A stretch of 64,000 nucleotides of DNA, taken from the NCBI GenBank assembly GCA_017937925.1, contig JAGBCQ010000023.1, positions 24,000 through 87,999 of the forward strand, in the 5' to 3' direction. Numbering within the stretch: the first letter of the stretch is position 1; every line of letters begins with the position of its first letter. Shown here piece by piece: positions 33,326 to 41,443 of this stretch. The notes under the pieces are model-generated. The model was not told the origin of the DNA. It did no database searches and saw only the letters and a list, made by a program, of their open reading frames with translations. Made by a program: the position numbers and the translations under genes. This DNA is from Paraprevotella sp. (GTDB lineage: Bacteria; Bacteroidota; Bacteroidia; Bacteroidales; Bacteroidaceae).

Positions 33326-34262
33326 GCTTTATTTCACGGGCGAATTGTTCGCAGAAAGATTCATGTTTGTTTATGGTATAATAACGCAGTGGCTCAAGAA
33401 TAAGTATTTCGAAAGCGAAAAATAACCATGGCATATCCAAGAAAAGAGATAGGAACAGCACACCGACACGGGTGTCAAAAGTCAGGATGTTAGTATATTT
33501 CATAAGTGGCAAACTAGCCGTTCTGAAACGTTCTCTAAACTCTTGTGGTGGCACTCCGTCTTTAAATGTTTCTTGTAATAATTGATAGAGTTTTTGGAAT
33601 TTGGGAGTCATCTTCTCCTGACTATGTGTATAACCGATGTAAAAGAATAGATAGATTTTGTGGAACCATTCTTTTTTGTTCCATGGGAGCGATAGCATTA
33701 AGGCGCGTTCGTGGTCATAGCGCGTCAGTTCGCTTCCTTCTTCTCCTTTTAAGAAATAAAGATGGATGTTGCGGTAGTAGTCAGCAATGGCACATTGCTT
33801 GGAGTGACAATAAAAACCAGAGAATGCAGCAATTAACCAAATCCAAACACCCCATGGCGTGCCCCAAGGTGCAATTTCATTAGTCAGGCGCAGGCAGATA
33901 AAAAAGTAGATGGAGAAGAACCATACATCACCGGCAAATCCGTCAAGAATACGTCCGATAAGTGTTTTCTTACCGGTCATGCGTGCTAATTGTCCGTCTG
34001 CACAGTCGTACCAATTGGCCCAAATAAGTAGGAACATACCTACAAGATTCATGTATATGTCTTTTTGCCAAAAGAAAAAACCCGCCAATGCTCCAATGAC
34101 AATGGAAAGGAGTGTCACCGCGATGGGATGTATATGTAATTTTTTAAAAAACAAAGCCCACAAGTAACCGGGAGTGCGGGTCACGTATAACTCGAAAGCC
34201 CCTTCTGTATCTTCCGACTTCAATGTGGCTAGAACACGTTCTTTAAGTGTAGATAATTTCAT
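33318..34262 (-). CDS. CDP-alcohol phosphotransferase family membrane protein
   Basis: The 314-residue integral membrane enzyme carries the full family motif DxxDGxxARx8Gx3Dx3D at about residues 84-111 (DCADGQLAR, then G-RIL-D-GFA-D). These enzymes join a CDP-activated alcohol to a second alcohol with loss of CMP. It is longer than typical phosphatidyl transferases (about 180-220) because of an inserted soluble stretch (CHSKQCAIADYYRN to LYQLLQETF) before the last membrane segments. The start at 34262 (MKLSTLKER) is preferred; an ATG at 34292 is possible. It is coupled to the cytidylyltransferase at 32597-33325, which may supply its CDP-alcohol. Confidence 0.87.
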   Translation of the reverse strand: MKLSTLKERVLATLKSEDTEGAFELYVTRTPGYLWALFFKKLHIHPIAVTLLSIVIGALAGFFFWQKDIYMNLVGMFLLIWANWYDCADGQLARMTGKKTLIGRILDGFAGDVWFFSIYFFICLRLTNEIAPWGTPWGVWIWLIAAFSGFYCHSKQCAIADYYRNIHLYFLKGEEGSELTRYDHERALMLSLPWNKKEWFHKIYLFFYIGYTHSQEKMTPKFQKLYQLLQETFKDGVPPQEFRERFRTASLPLMKYTNILTFDTRVGVLFLSLFLDMPWLFFAFEILILEPLRYYTINKHESFCEQFAREIKHE

Positions 34263-34278
34263 CTGTTCTTCTTTATTC

Positions 34279-34410
34279 TTAATTCTTACCATTGTAAAGC
34301 AATGCAATATTCGTAAAAAAAAGTGAGACCTGCAAGACGGAGTTGCCTAAAAAGGATAGTTCATGCGCCAAACGGGCCTGTTCTTGAAGGCGCTCGTCCT
34401 TACATTTGAT
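34279..34410 (-). other. Short unassigned open frame, possible gene remnant or small membrane protein
   Basis: This frame fills the 137-bp gap between the LtaS-like gene and the CDP-alcohol phosphotransferase. After an in-frame stop (34411-34413) it encodes DERLQEQARLAHELSFLG followed by a hydrophobic stretch (NSVLQVSLFFTNIALLY) and stops at 34279, overlapping an alternative ATG of the next gene. No ATG is present; TTG at 34371 would give 30 residues. It looks more protein-like than random intergenic sequence. It may be a decayed gene, a very small protein, or a frameshifted tail of the LtaS-like protein. Confidence 0.3.
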
Positions 34411-36232
34411 CTAGTATGTCATACGATGTTTGGAGCAAAGCTTTTCCCTTTTCTTCTCTGATGCTATCGGGTGACGGTGAGTTGATGACAGCTTTTTGTG
34501 CGGCATTGTCATACACGGTTGTTCCCGTAGAGTCCTTGAACATAAAACCGTCGTTATAGGTTGTATAGACATACGGATACGTATATCCTGTGGACAAAAC
34601 ATTCCTGCTATAAACGAACTCGTCGTGGGCGATTCCTAATTGTGCCAATAATGTGGCAGGCATATCGCTCTGGTTCATCAATGTGTCAATCACTTTTGGC
34701 TCTTTTACGGCACCGCCTATCCAAAGCATCGGGATGTGGTAGAAAGAAGGTGCCGACGGATTGAATGACGCAGAACTGCCATGATCGGGGATACAAACGA
34801 TGAGGAGATTCTCCCAGCATGGTAGTTTTTTGACTTGTTCTATGAAATTGCCCAAGCAATGGTCTGTGTATGCGAACGAGTTAGCTCGTTTGTCATCAAA
34901 TTTGCTGAAGGGGACTTCAAACGGTTCATGACTGCTTAATGTCAGGAAACCGGTATGCCATAAAGTGTTTGCCGGTCGTGTGGCAATCATGTCATACAAC
35001 TTCTTGAAACCATATTCGTCGTGGGCGCCCCATGATGACGAGGTCCGTTCGGATAGACTGAAGTCCGTATCGCTTGTTAAGTGCTGATAACCTGTTGACG
35101 TGAAATAACTTCTCATATTGGTGAAGTTGATGTCGCCGGCATATAAGAAGTCTGTTTGGTAACCTTCTCTTGAAAGCGATTTGGCAATACCCGGCAATTT
35201 CCCGGATTTGGCCGGAATCTTCATGATGCTAGTCGTTGGGTAGCTGATATGACCGCTGAGGGCACTGACCAATCCCCTGTCAGTTCGGAAACTGTTGGCA
35301 TATACGTTGTTGAAGAATATGCCTTCTTTGATAAGACGCTCTATATTAGGTGCAACACCGGCTGCTCCTCCTAAACTCTCAACCCAATCAGCACCAAACC
35401 CTTCAAGTACGATAATCAAGACATTGGGGCGTTCGTTGTTTAATAAACAGACCGATGTACTGTCATTAGTGCTTGATGTAAGTTCAGCATACAAGTAGGC
35501 ACGTCGTTCTTCATTTAAATAGTTGTATTTATCTGAAAAGTTATCAGCCTTTCTCCATGAATAAATCAAACTGAACGCCGGATTGACTGCAGCATGATTC
35601 AAAAAGGTGTTCTCACTGTAATAGGCGTTTCCGATGTTCATCGTTGAACGTCCCACACCGCCTCGGATAGCTAAAAAGATAAGTCCGCCAATTAAGATGT
35701 GAATGAGGTTGTAAGCAACTATTTTGTAGTTTAGAGGTATTGGCGCAAATTTTTGCGGTTTAATGCGGATGAGGCACCATGAGAAGAGTATGGAAAAACA
35801 GACTCCCCAAATGATTCGCCAGAGGATGTAACCATACGACACACTCGCCATGGCTTGTTTCGGGTTGTCTATGTAATTGAAAATCGTGGCGTCCAACTTG
35901 AATTTCCAAAAACCGTAAAGCGACGTATCTGTTACGCAAATGACAGAAAGGATAACGGCAATAGTGATGTAGTAAGGCTTTAATATCTTTTTGTGGTTGA
36001 TGCGTTTAATCCAAGCCGTAAGCCAAATAATGAGCCATGGGAAGATGATGAGATAGCCGGTCGTGGACATATCAAGTCCTAATCCGTGTGTAAGGACGTT
36101 CCACAGGTCGGATATGGACAGTGCGGTGTCGGACAAACCATAGTTGACGTAAAAGAATAGAATTTTTTGTAATGCGAAGAACAAAAGAAAAGCGATGAAA
36201 AGTCGGATTAGATAGAGAATACGTGTTTTCAT
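34400..36232 (-). CDS. LtaS-like membrane phosphotransferase/sulfatase-fold protein
   Basis: The 610-residue protein has five N-terminal membrane segments (about 1-200) and a large extracytoplasmic sulfatase-fold domain (about 265-560). The metal site EGFGADWVE, the nucleophile Thr in NSFRTDRGL (about Thr317, as in LtaS), GDINFTNM and the late PDHGSSAS motif are all visible. Known relatives transfer phosphoglycerol or phosphoethanolamine to envelope polymers or lipids. In a Gram-negative host the acceptor is probably a periplasmic glycan, lipid or LPS. It lies upstream of the CDP-alcohol phosphotransferase and cytidylyltransferase on the same strand, which suggests a shared pathway. Confidence 0.85.
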   Translation of the reverse strand: MKTRILYLIRLFIAFLLFFALQKILFFYVNYGLSDTALSISDLWNVLTHGLGLDMSTTGYLIIFPWLIIWLTAWIKRINHKKILKPYYITIAVILSVICVTDTSLYGFWKFKLDATIFNYIDNPKQAMASVSYGYILWRIIWGVCFSILFSWCLIRIKPQKFAPIPLNYKIVAYNLIHILIGGLIFLAIRGGVGRSTMNIGNAYYSENTFLNHAAVNPAFSLIYSWRKADNFSDKYNYLNEERRAYLYAELTSSTNDSTSVCLLNNERPNVLIIVLEGFGADWVESLGGAAGVAPNIERLIKEGIFFNNVYANSFRTDRGLVSALSGHISYPTTSIMKIPAKSGKLPGIAKSLSREGYQTDFLYAGDINFTNMRSYFTSTGYQHLTSDTDFSLSERTSSSWGAHDEYGFKKLYDMIATRPANTLWHTGFLTLSSHEPFEVPFSKFDDKRANSFAYTDHCLGNFIEQVKKLPCWENLLIVCIPDHGSSASFNPSAPSFYHIPMLWIGGAVKEPKVIDTLMNQSDMPATLLAQLGIAHDEFVYSRNVLSTGYTYPYVYTTYNDGFMFKDSTGTTVYDNAAQKAVINSPSPDSIREEKGKALLQTSYDILDQM

Positions 36233-36259
36233 TTGTTTCTTGTTTATGTGAGTAAAAAG

Positions 36260-36931
36260 TTACTTTCTTCCAAAATCTGCCGGAATTTCACCCCAACGTT
36301 CGGTTTCCCATTTTATGATAGGGGTGTTGTGAGCGTTGTTTTTCAACCAACGTTCGGCGCGTTCAATGATTTTGTACAACTCCTCAGTTTTGTCGTTCCG
36401 CTCAAGTTTTGTCTTGCAACACTTTTTTTGTACCCACCCTATAGCGTTACGGCTATCAGAGTAGATAGGCATTCGGATGTTTTTTTGTTTCATCAAGGAT
36501 AAAGCGTGAACGATGGCCAAAAATTCGCCGATATTGTTGGTTCCATAGACCGGCCCGTAGTGGAATATGACTTCTCCGGTTCGGAGGTAAACGCCACGGT
36601 ATTCCATAGGTCCGGGATTTCCACTACAAGCGGCATCTACTGCGATGGCTTCTGCTTGTACTTCAAGAGGGAGCGGAAGAACGGTGTCTGTACGATTGTA
36701 AGGAATGTCCTTGACGCTTTCACTGCTCGCGTTGGAGTGTTCAGCGCTTTTATTCCTATTTATATATATATAAGGAGAGGAATTATATGCTTTCTCTGCT
36801 TCTTCCTCACTATCGAAAGATTTGTAAATGGCACCCTCAAATCCGTTGATTTGTAGTTTGCAGTCAATCCAGGAAGTGTATATCCCCGGATTGACGCCAT
36901 GCCATACTACATAATATTTCTTTTTTGCCAT
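36260..36931 (-). CDS. rnhA: Ribonuclease HI with N-terminal hybrid-binding domain
   Basis: The 223-residue enzyme cuts the RNA strand of RNA-DNA hybrids, clearing primers and R-loops. The N-terminal hybrid-binding domain (KYYVVWHGVNPGIYTSW, about 4-21; FEGAIYKSFDSEEEA) is followed by a charged linker and the RNase H domain (about 95-220). Its catalytic acids sit in AVDAACSGNPG, NNIGEFLAI and YSDSRNAIGW, with a final Asp near GEIPADFG. The start at 36931 (MAKKKYYVV) lies 16 bp after argS on the same strand. Confidence 0.92.
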   Translation of the reverse strand: MAKKKYYVVWHGVNPGIYTSWIDCKLQINGFEGAIYKSFDSEEEAEKAYNSSPYIYINRNKSAEHSNASSESVKDIPYNRTDTVLPLPLEVQAEAIAVDAACSGNPGPMEYRGVYLRTGEVIFHYGPVYGTNNIGEFLAIVHALSLMKQKNIRMPIYSDSRNAIGWVQKKCCKTKLERNDKTEELYKIIERAERWLKNNAHNTPIIKWETERWGEIPADFGRK

Positions 36932-36947
36932 GATGAGAAATGGCTGA

Positions 36948-38747
36948 TTACATACGCTCAGGAACTTCAATACCTAACAATCCCATACCGGTGCGTATGA
37001 TATTGCTGATGCTTTCCGAGAGGATGAGGCGGAATAATTTTTTGTTTTCGTTCTCTTCTCGTAAGATACTGAAGTCGTGATAGAATTGATTGTATTCTTT
37101 TACCAACTCGTAGCAATAGTTCGCAATGCAACTTGGGTTGTAGTCGTTGCCGGCTTGCTTGACAACTGTTGGGAACTCAGCCAACATTTGAATCAAACTG
37201 ATTTCCTTTTCGCTGATTTCTGTCGGCTCGTTCAATGTCTTGGGTACGACAATGTTTGCTTCTGCCGCTTTGCGGAGAATAGAGCGAATACGAGCGTAGG
37301 TGTATTGAATGAATGGGCCGGTATTTCCGTTAAAATCGATACTTTCTTCAGGGTTGAACAGCATATTCTTGCGGGCATCAACCTTAAGGATAAAGTATTT
37401 CAACGCTCCAAGTCCGACGATGCGTGCGATTTCTTTTGCTTCCTCCTCTGAAATGTCTGTCAGTTTGTTGATTTTGTCTTCCGACATGGTTCTAGCGCTG
37501 TTGATCATTTCAGCCACTAAGTCGTCGGCGTCAACAACCGTACCTTCGCGGCTCTTCATTTTGCCGTTAGGAAGTTCTACCATTCCGTATGAGAAGTGAA
37601 CGAGACTTTTGCCCCATTCGAAACCGAGTTTGTCTAATAAGATGGATAATACTTGGAAATGATAATTCTGCTCGTTGCCTACAACGTAAATCATCTTGTC
37701 GATGGGAAAATCGTTGAAGCGCAACTTGGCAGTACCAATGTCTTGTGTCATATAAACGGAAGTACCGTCTGAACGAAGTAGCAACTTTTCGTCAAGTCCC
37801 TCTGCGGTTAAATCAGCCCACACAGAACCATCCTCTTTGCGGAAAAAGAATCCTTTGTCAAGTCCTTCCATGACTTTTTCTTTTCCTTCAAGGTATGTGT
37901 CTGACTCATAGTATATCTTGTCAAACCCGACGCCCAAAGCTTTGTAGGTCTCATCAAAACCGGCATATACCCATTCGTTCATTTGCTTCCACAAACCTCT
38001 GATCTCAGGGTCGTTTTGTTCCCATTTTACAAGCATCTCACGCGCCTCTTTTATAAGTGGGGCTTCGTTCTTGGCTTCGTCTTCGCTCATGCCTTTAGCC
38101 ATCAACTCGTTGACTTGCTCTTTGTAGTGTTTGTCAAATGCTACATAATAGTCGCCGACAAGATGGTCGCCCTTGATGCCGGTGCTTTCCGGTGTTGCGC
38201 CATTTCCGTATTTTAACCAAGCCAACATACTCTTACAAATATGTATGCCTCTGTCGTTGACGATGTTGGTTTTTACCACGCGGTTACCATTGGCTGCCAT
38301 TACATTGGACAGTGCGCATCCTAACAAATTGTTACGAACGTGTCCTAAGTGTAGGGGCTTGTTAGTGTTGGGAGATGAGTATTCTATCATGACAAGCGGA
38401 GACTTGTCTGTTACAGGTTGTATGCCAAATTGCTCCTCTTGATGGATTTGACACAAAAGTTCGGTCCAACTTTCTGACGAAATGACAAGGTTAAGGAAAC
38501 CTTTTACAACATTGAAGTCGGCAATGACTGTCGGCATCTCTTGCTTTAGGAAATTACCGATGTCTTGTGCTGTGTCTTCCGGTTTCTTCCGAGAGATTTT
38601 AAGAAAAGGGAAAACAACGAGGGTCAAATGACCTGCAAACTCCTTTTTCGTTTTTTGAAGTTGAATGTTTTGGGTCGGCATTTCAGCTCCGTATAATACG
38701 TTTAAAGCTTTAACAACGCCGTTAATGAGTTTTTTTTCTACTTCCAT
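36948..38747 (-). CDS. argS: Arginyl-tRNA synthetase
   Basis: The 599-residue class I synthetase charges tRNA-Arg. It has an N-terminal additional domain (about 1-110), the HIGH motif as HLGHVRN in SSPNTNKPLHLGHVRNN, a KMSKS-like loop KMKSREGT (about 395-402), and the C-terminal anticodon-binding DALR domain ending GIEVPERM. The length fits. It has its own promoter downstream of the HU terminator and reads into rnhA. A tRNA-Arg gene lies at 45024-45095, which is not a linked arrangement. Confidence 0.96.
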   Translation of the reverse strand: MEVEKKLINGVVKALNVLYGAEMPTQNIQLQKTKKEFAGHLTLVVFPFLKISRKKPEDTAQDIGNFLKQEMPTVIADFNVVKGFLNLVISSESWTELLCQIHQEEQFGIQPVTDKSPLVMIEYSSPNTNKPLHLGHVRNNLLGCALSNVMAANGNRVVKTNIVNDRGIHICKSMLAWLKYGNGATPESTGIKGDHLVGDYYVAFDKHYKEQVNELMAKGMSEDEAKNEAPLIKEAREMLVKWEQNDPEIRGLWKQMNEWVYAGFDETYKALGVGFDKIYYESDTYLEGKEKVMEGLDKGFFFRKEDGSVWADLTAEGLDEKLLLRSDGTSVYMTQDIGTAKLRFNDFPIDKMIYVVGNEQNYHFQVLSILLDKLGFEWGKSLVHFSYGMVELPNGKMKSREGTVVDADDLVAEMINSARTMSEDKINKLTDISEEEAKEIARIVGLGALKYFILKVDARKNMLFNPEESIDFNGNTGPFIQYTYARIRSILRKAAEANIVVPKTLNEPTEISEKEISLIQMLAEFPTVVKQAGNDYNPSCIANYCYELVKEYNQFYHDFSILREENENKKLFRLILSESISNIIRTGMGLLGIEVPERM

Positions 38748-38776
38748 AACCTTGTCTTTATCAATGTTTGAGGGTG

Positions 38777-38784
38777 CAAAGATA
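38777..38784 (-). promoter_or_regulatory. -7 promoter box of argS
   Basis: The minus strand reads TATCTTTG, 30 bp before the argS start. Confidence 0.65.
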
Positions 38785-38790
38785 CATAAT

Positions 38791-38820
38791 AAAAGGGAGA
38801 CGTAAAAGATTACATCTCCC
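38791..38820 (-). terminator. Terminator of the HU gene
   Basis: On the minus strand an 11-bp stem (38820-38810 with 38805-38795, one G-U that would be a mismatch on the plus strand) is followed by TTTT. The wobble shows it is built for the minus strand. Confidence 0.78.
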
Positions 38821-38845
38821 TTTTTTGTCTTTATTTACTAATCAA

Positions 38846-39115
38846 TTAAAGAGCTTCAGCCAATTCTGAACCTGCTTTGAACTTAGCAACTTTCTTTGCT
38901 GCGATAGAAATTTGCTCCTTAGTTCTTGGGTTGATACCTGTACGAGCTGGTCTTTCAGCTACTGAGAATGTACCGAAACCGATAAGAGCAACCTTATCAC
39001 CTTTCTTTAATGCTTCTGCAATTGCGCATACTGTTGCGTCAAGAGCCTTCTTTGAATCTGCTTTGGTCAAGCCTGCTTTCTCAGCAATGGCATTGATAAG
39101 TTCTGTTTTGTTCAT
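38846..39115 (-). CDS. HU family DNA-binding protein
   Basis: The 89-residue histone-like protein bends and compacts DNA as a dimer. The helical N-terminus (MNKTELINAIAEKAGLTKAD), the signature GFGTFSVAERPARTGINPRT in the beta arm (proline tip RPARTGINP), and the C-terminal helix KFKAGSELAEAL are all intact. It is monocistronic with a consensus promoter and terminator, as expected for an abundant protein. Confidence 0.95.
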   Translation of the reverse strand: MNKTELINAIAEKAGLTKADSKKALDATVCAIAEALKKGDKVALIGFGTFSVAERPARTGINPRTKEQISIAAKKVAKFKAGSELAEAL

Positions 39116-39170
39116 TTGTAGAATAGTTTAAAAAATAAATAAAAGTAAAATTGTTATCTAACTTCTTCTG

Positions 39171-39201
39171 CAAATGTATGTAAATAGATAATTAAAACAA
39201 A
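39171..39201 (-). promoter_or_regulatory. Promoter of the HU gene
   Basis: On the minus strand TTTG (39198-39201), an exact 19-bp spacer, and TACATTTG (39171-39178) match the Bacteroidota -33/-7 consensus. The 5' untranslated region is about 50 nt. Confidence 0.75.
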
Positions 39202-39282
39202 CTTTTTATGAAAAAAATCTTTCTTTTTATGAAAAAAAATAAGCAAGACCGCAAAGAATAAAGTAAAATAGAATAAAATTCG

Positions 39283-39290
39283 TACTTTTG
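39283..39290 (+). promoter_or_regulatory. -7 promoter box of the rhomboid gene
   Basis: TACTTTTG lies 30 bp before the ATG at 39320. Confidence 0.65.
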
Positions 39291-39319
39291 CGCAGTTTAA
39301 ATCAAAACAATGTAAGGAT

Positions 39320-40243
39320 ATGATGAACATGCCTCCTATAACGAAACATCTGATAATTATCAATCTTTTGTGCTATTTGGCGAAGATTGTAGCCGTGCGT
39401 TATGGTATAGATTTGGATGGTATACTGGGATTACACTTCTTTCTGGCTTCCGATTTCCATTTTTATCAACTCTTCACCTATATGTTCATGCACGCCAATC
39501 TGCAACATATCTTCTTCAATATGTTTGCGCTATGGATGTTCGGTCGGGTGATGGAGTCGTATTGGGGAGGTCGCCGTTTCCTTATATATTATATAGTGTG
39601 CGGTGTCGGTGCTGGTTTGGTCCAAGAGATAAGTCAATGCGGAGCTTATTGGTGGCAGGGTCTAGATACCTTCGAAATGGTGCGAACGAATAGTGGCCTT
39701 ATTCCGATGGGCGAGTTCCTAAACTATTGGACGACGGTCGGTGCCTCCGGTGCCGTTTATGGCATCTTGTTGGCTTTTGGAATGATGTTCCCCGAAGAAC
39801 GAATGTTTATTTTCCCTCTGCCGATGCCGATCCGTGCGAAGTTCTTTGTCGTGGGTTATGCCGCTATTGAGTTGTTGATGGCTTTGGGTAGTAGTGGTGA
39901 TGGAGTGGCACATTTTGCTCATTTAGGCGGTATGATATTCGGCTTCCTTCTTATTCGGTATTGGCGCCGAAATGGAGGGGGAGGTTCCTATTATAGGAGT
40001 CATGATTCCGTCATGTCCAAGGTGAAACGTTGGTTTTCTAAGGTTAAGAATGGTACGACCTCATACCGTAAATCCAAGATGAAGGTCTCAAAAGGAGGAC
40101 GGAGTGACGACTATAATTATAATGCGCGTAAAAAGGCCGAGTCGGAAGAAATAGACAGAATCCTTGAAAAAGTGAAAAGAAACGGTTATCAATGTCTGAC
40201 AGAAGACGAGAAAAGAAAATTGTTTGATGCGAGCCGTCGTTAA
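39320..40243 (+). CDS. Rhomboid family intramembrane serine protease
   Basis: The 307-residue protein has six membrane segments (about 8-215) and a basic cytoplasmic tail. The catalytic Ser is in VGASGAVYGIL and the catalytic His in VAHFAHLGGMIFG, with the conserved MHANLQHIFFNMFALWMFG loop upstream, so an active protease is expected. Rhomboids cleave transmembrane segments; the substrate is unknown. The tail is Lys/Ser-rich and ends with a conserved helix (EEIDRILEKVKRNGYQCLTE). The EEP gene starts 1 bp after the stop. Confidence 0.92.
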   Translation: MMNMPPITKHLIIINLLCYLAKIVAVRYGIDLDGILGLHFFLASDFHFYQLFTYMFMHANLQHIFFNMFALWMFGRVMESYWGGRRFLIYYIVCGVGAGLVQEISQCGAYWWQGLDTFEMVRTNSGLIPMGEFLNYWTTVGASGAVYGILLAFGMMFPEERMFIFPLPMPIRAKFFVVGYAAIELLMALGSSGDGVAHFAHLGGMIFGFLLIRYWRRNGGGGSYYRSHDSVMSKVKRWFSKVKNGTTSYRKSKMKVSKGGRSDDYNYNARKKAESEEIDRILEKVKRNGYQCLTEDEKRKLFDASRR

Positions 40244-40244
40244 T

Positions 40245-41327
40245 ATGAAGACTTTGAAACGCATATTGACCCGATTGGCGCTGGCGACAAACGTCATCTT
40301 CGCATTGTTGCTTTTTGTTTGCGGATGGAGTGCCGAGCTGAATCCTGCTGAATATTCCCGCCTCTCCTTGATGGGACTGGCTTTCCCTCTTTTATTGTTG
40401 ATAAACATCGGTTTTATAGTTTTTTGGTTGGTGTTTAATATCTATTACATCTGGTTTCCAATTGTAGGAATGCTCTGCTCATTCAGTTATATCTATGATT
40501 ATTTCCCGTTGAATTGGAACAAAAAAGCGCCTGATGACGCCTTGAAAATCATGACTTATAATAATGAGTATTATGGTCAGGCAGAGAAAGACGAGAATGG
40601 TAATTATCCTGTGGTGGATTATATGGCCAACTCCGGTGCGGATATTATCTGTGTTCAGGAAGGCGGATTCTCAAAGGGACTGACAGCAAGGACGGTTGAC
40701 GAAATTATGTCGGCAGCAGGCTATCGGATACGTCGCATAAAAGACCGTAAATCCGAACCTCAGGTAGTTTATAGTAAATTGCCAGTTATTTCGGTGTGCA
40801 GAGTGCCGTACGAATCTTCAACTAATGGGAGTGTTGCGGTGGAATTATTGTACGATGGTGATACGGTACTTGTGATAAACAACCATTTCGAATCCTATAA
40901 GTTGTCAGTAAAAGACAAGGAAAAGTATAAAGAAATACTGAATAACCCGGAGGGCGCAGATACCGACGACAATACGCGTGCCCTTATTCGCAAAATGGCA
41001 AAAGCAAGCAGTATCCGCGGTCCTCAGGTTGACTCCGTATTCTCATATATAAATAAGGTAGGTCACGATGCTGTAATCGTATGTGGCGATTTTAACGATT
41101 CTCCCATTTCTTACTCTTGCAGGCGGTTGTCGTCTCGCCTGACCGATGTGTTCCGTCAGTCCGGTTGTGGGTTGGGATGGACTTATAATCAGAGTGGTTT
41201 GAACTTTAGAATAGACCATATCTTTGTTTCGGATTATTGGCAATCCTATAGTACACATGTGGATAAAACGGCGCTTTGGTCGGACCATTATCCCTTGATT
41301 ACCTATTTGAAAAAGCGCAAAAAGTAG
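40245..41327 (+). CDS. Membrane-anchored endonuclease/exonuclease/phosphatase family protein
   Basis: The 360-residue protein has two or three N-terminal membrane segments (about 10-95) and an EEP-fold domain (about 105-360). Metal and catalytic residues are visible as MTYNNEYYG, CVQEGG, NNHFESY, GDFNDSPIS and SDHYPLITY. The family covers nucleases and lipid or inositol phosphatases; membrane anchoring with the catalytic part outside argues against a DNA repair role. An in-frame upstream ATG at 40227 is possible, but ATG 40245 directly after the rhomboid stop is simpler. It is probably co-transcribed with the rhomboid gene. Confidence 0.85.
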   Translation: MKTLKRILTRLALATNVIFALLLFVCGWSAELNPAEYSRLSLMGLAFPLLLLINIGFIVFWLVFNIYYIWFPIVGMLCSFSYIYDYFPLNWNKKAPDDALKIMTYNNEYYGQAEKDENGNYPVVDYMANSGADIICVQEGGFSKGLTARTVDEIMSAAGYRIRRIKDRKSEPQVVYSKLPVISVCRVPYESSTNGSVAVELLYDGDTVLVINNHFESYKLSVKDKEKYKEILNNPEGADTDDNTRALIRKMAKASSIRGPQVDSVFSYINKVGHDAVIVCGDFNDSPISYSCRRLSSRLTDVFRQSGCGLGWTYNQSGLNFRIDHIFVSDYWQSYSTHVDKTALWSDHYPLITYLKKRKK

Positions 41328-41380
41328 GGTTAAGGAGCAAATAAATCGTTTTCTGTGCTACTTTAATGTGAAAAAAACCT

Positions 41381-41388
41381 TATATTTG
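41381..41388 (+). promoter_or_regulatory. -7 promoter box of secDF
   Basis: TATATTTG (TAnnTTTG) lies 56 bp before the ATG at 41444, giving a moderate leader. Confidence 0.6.
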
Positions 41389-41443
41389 CGCCCTTGAAGA
41401 AGTGTGAACAAACAAAATAATAACAACATAATAATTAATTAAG

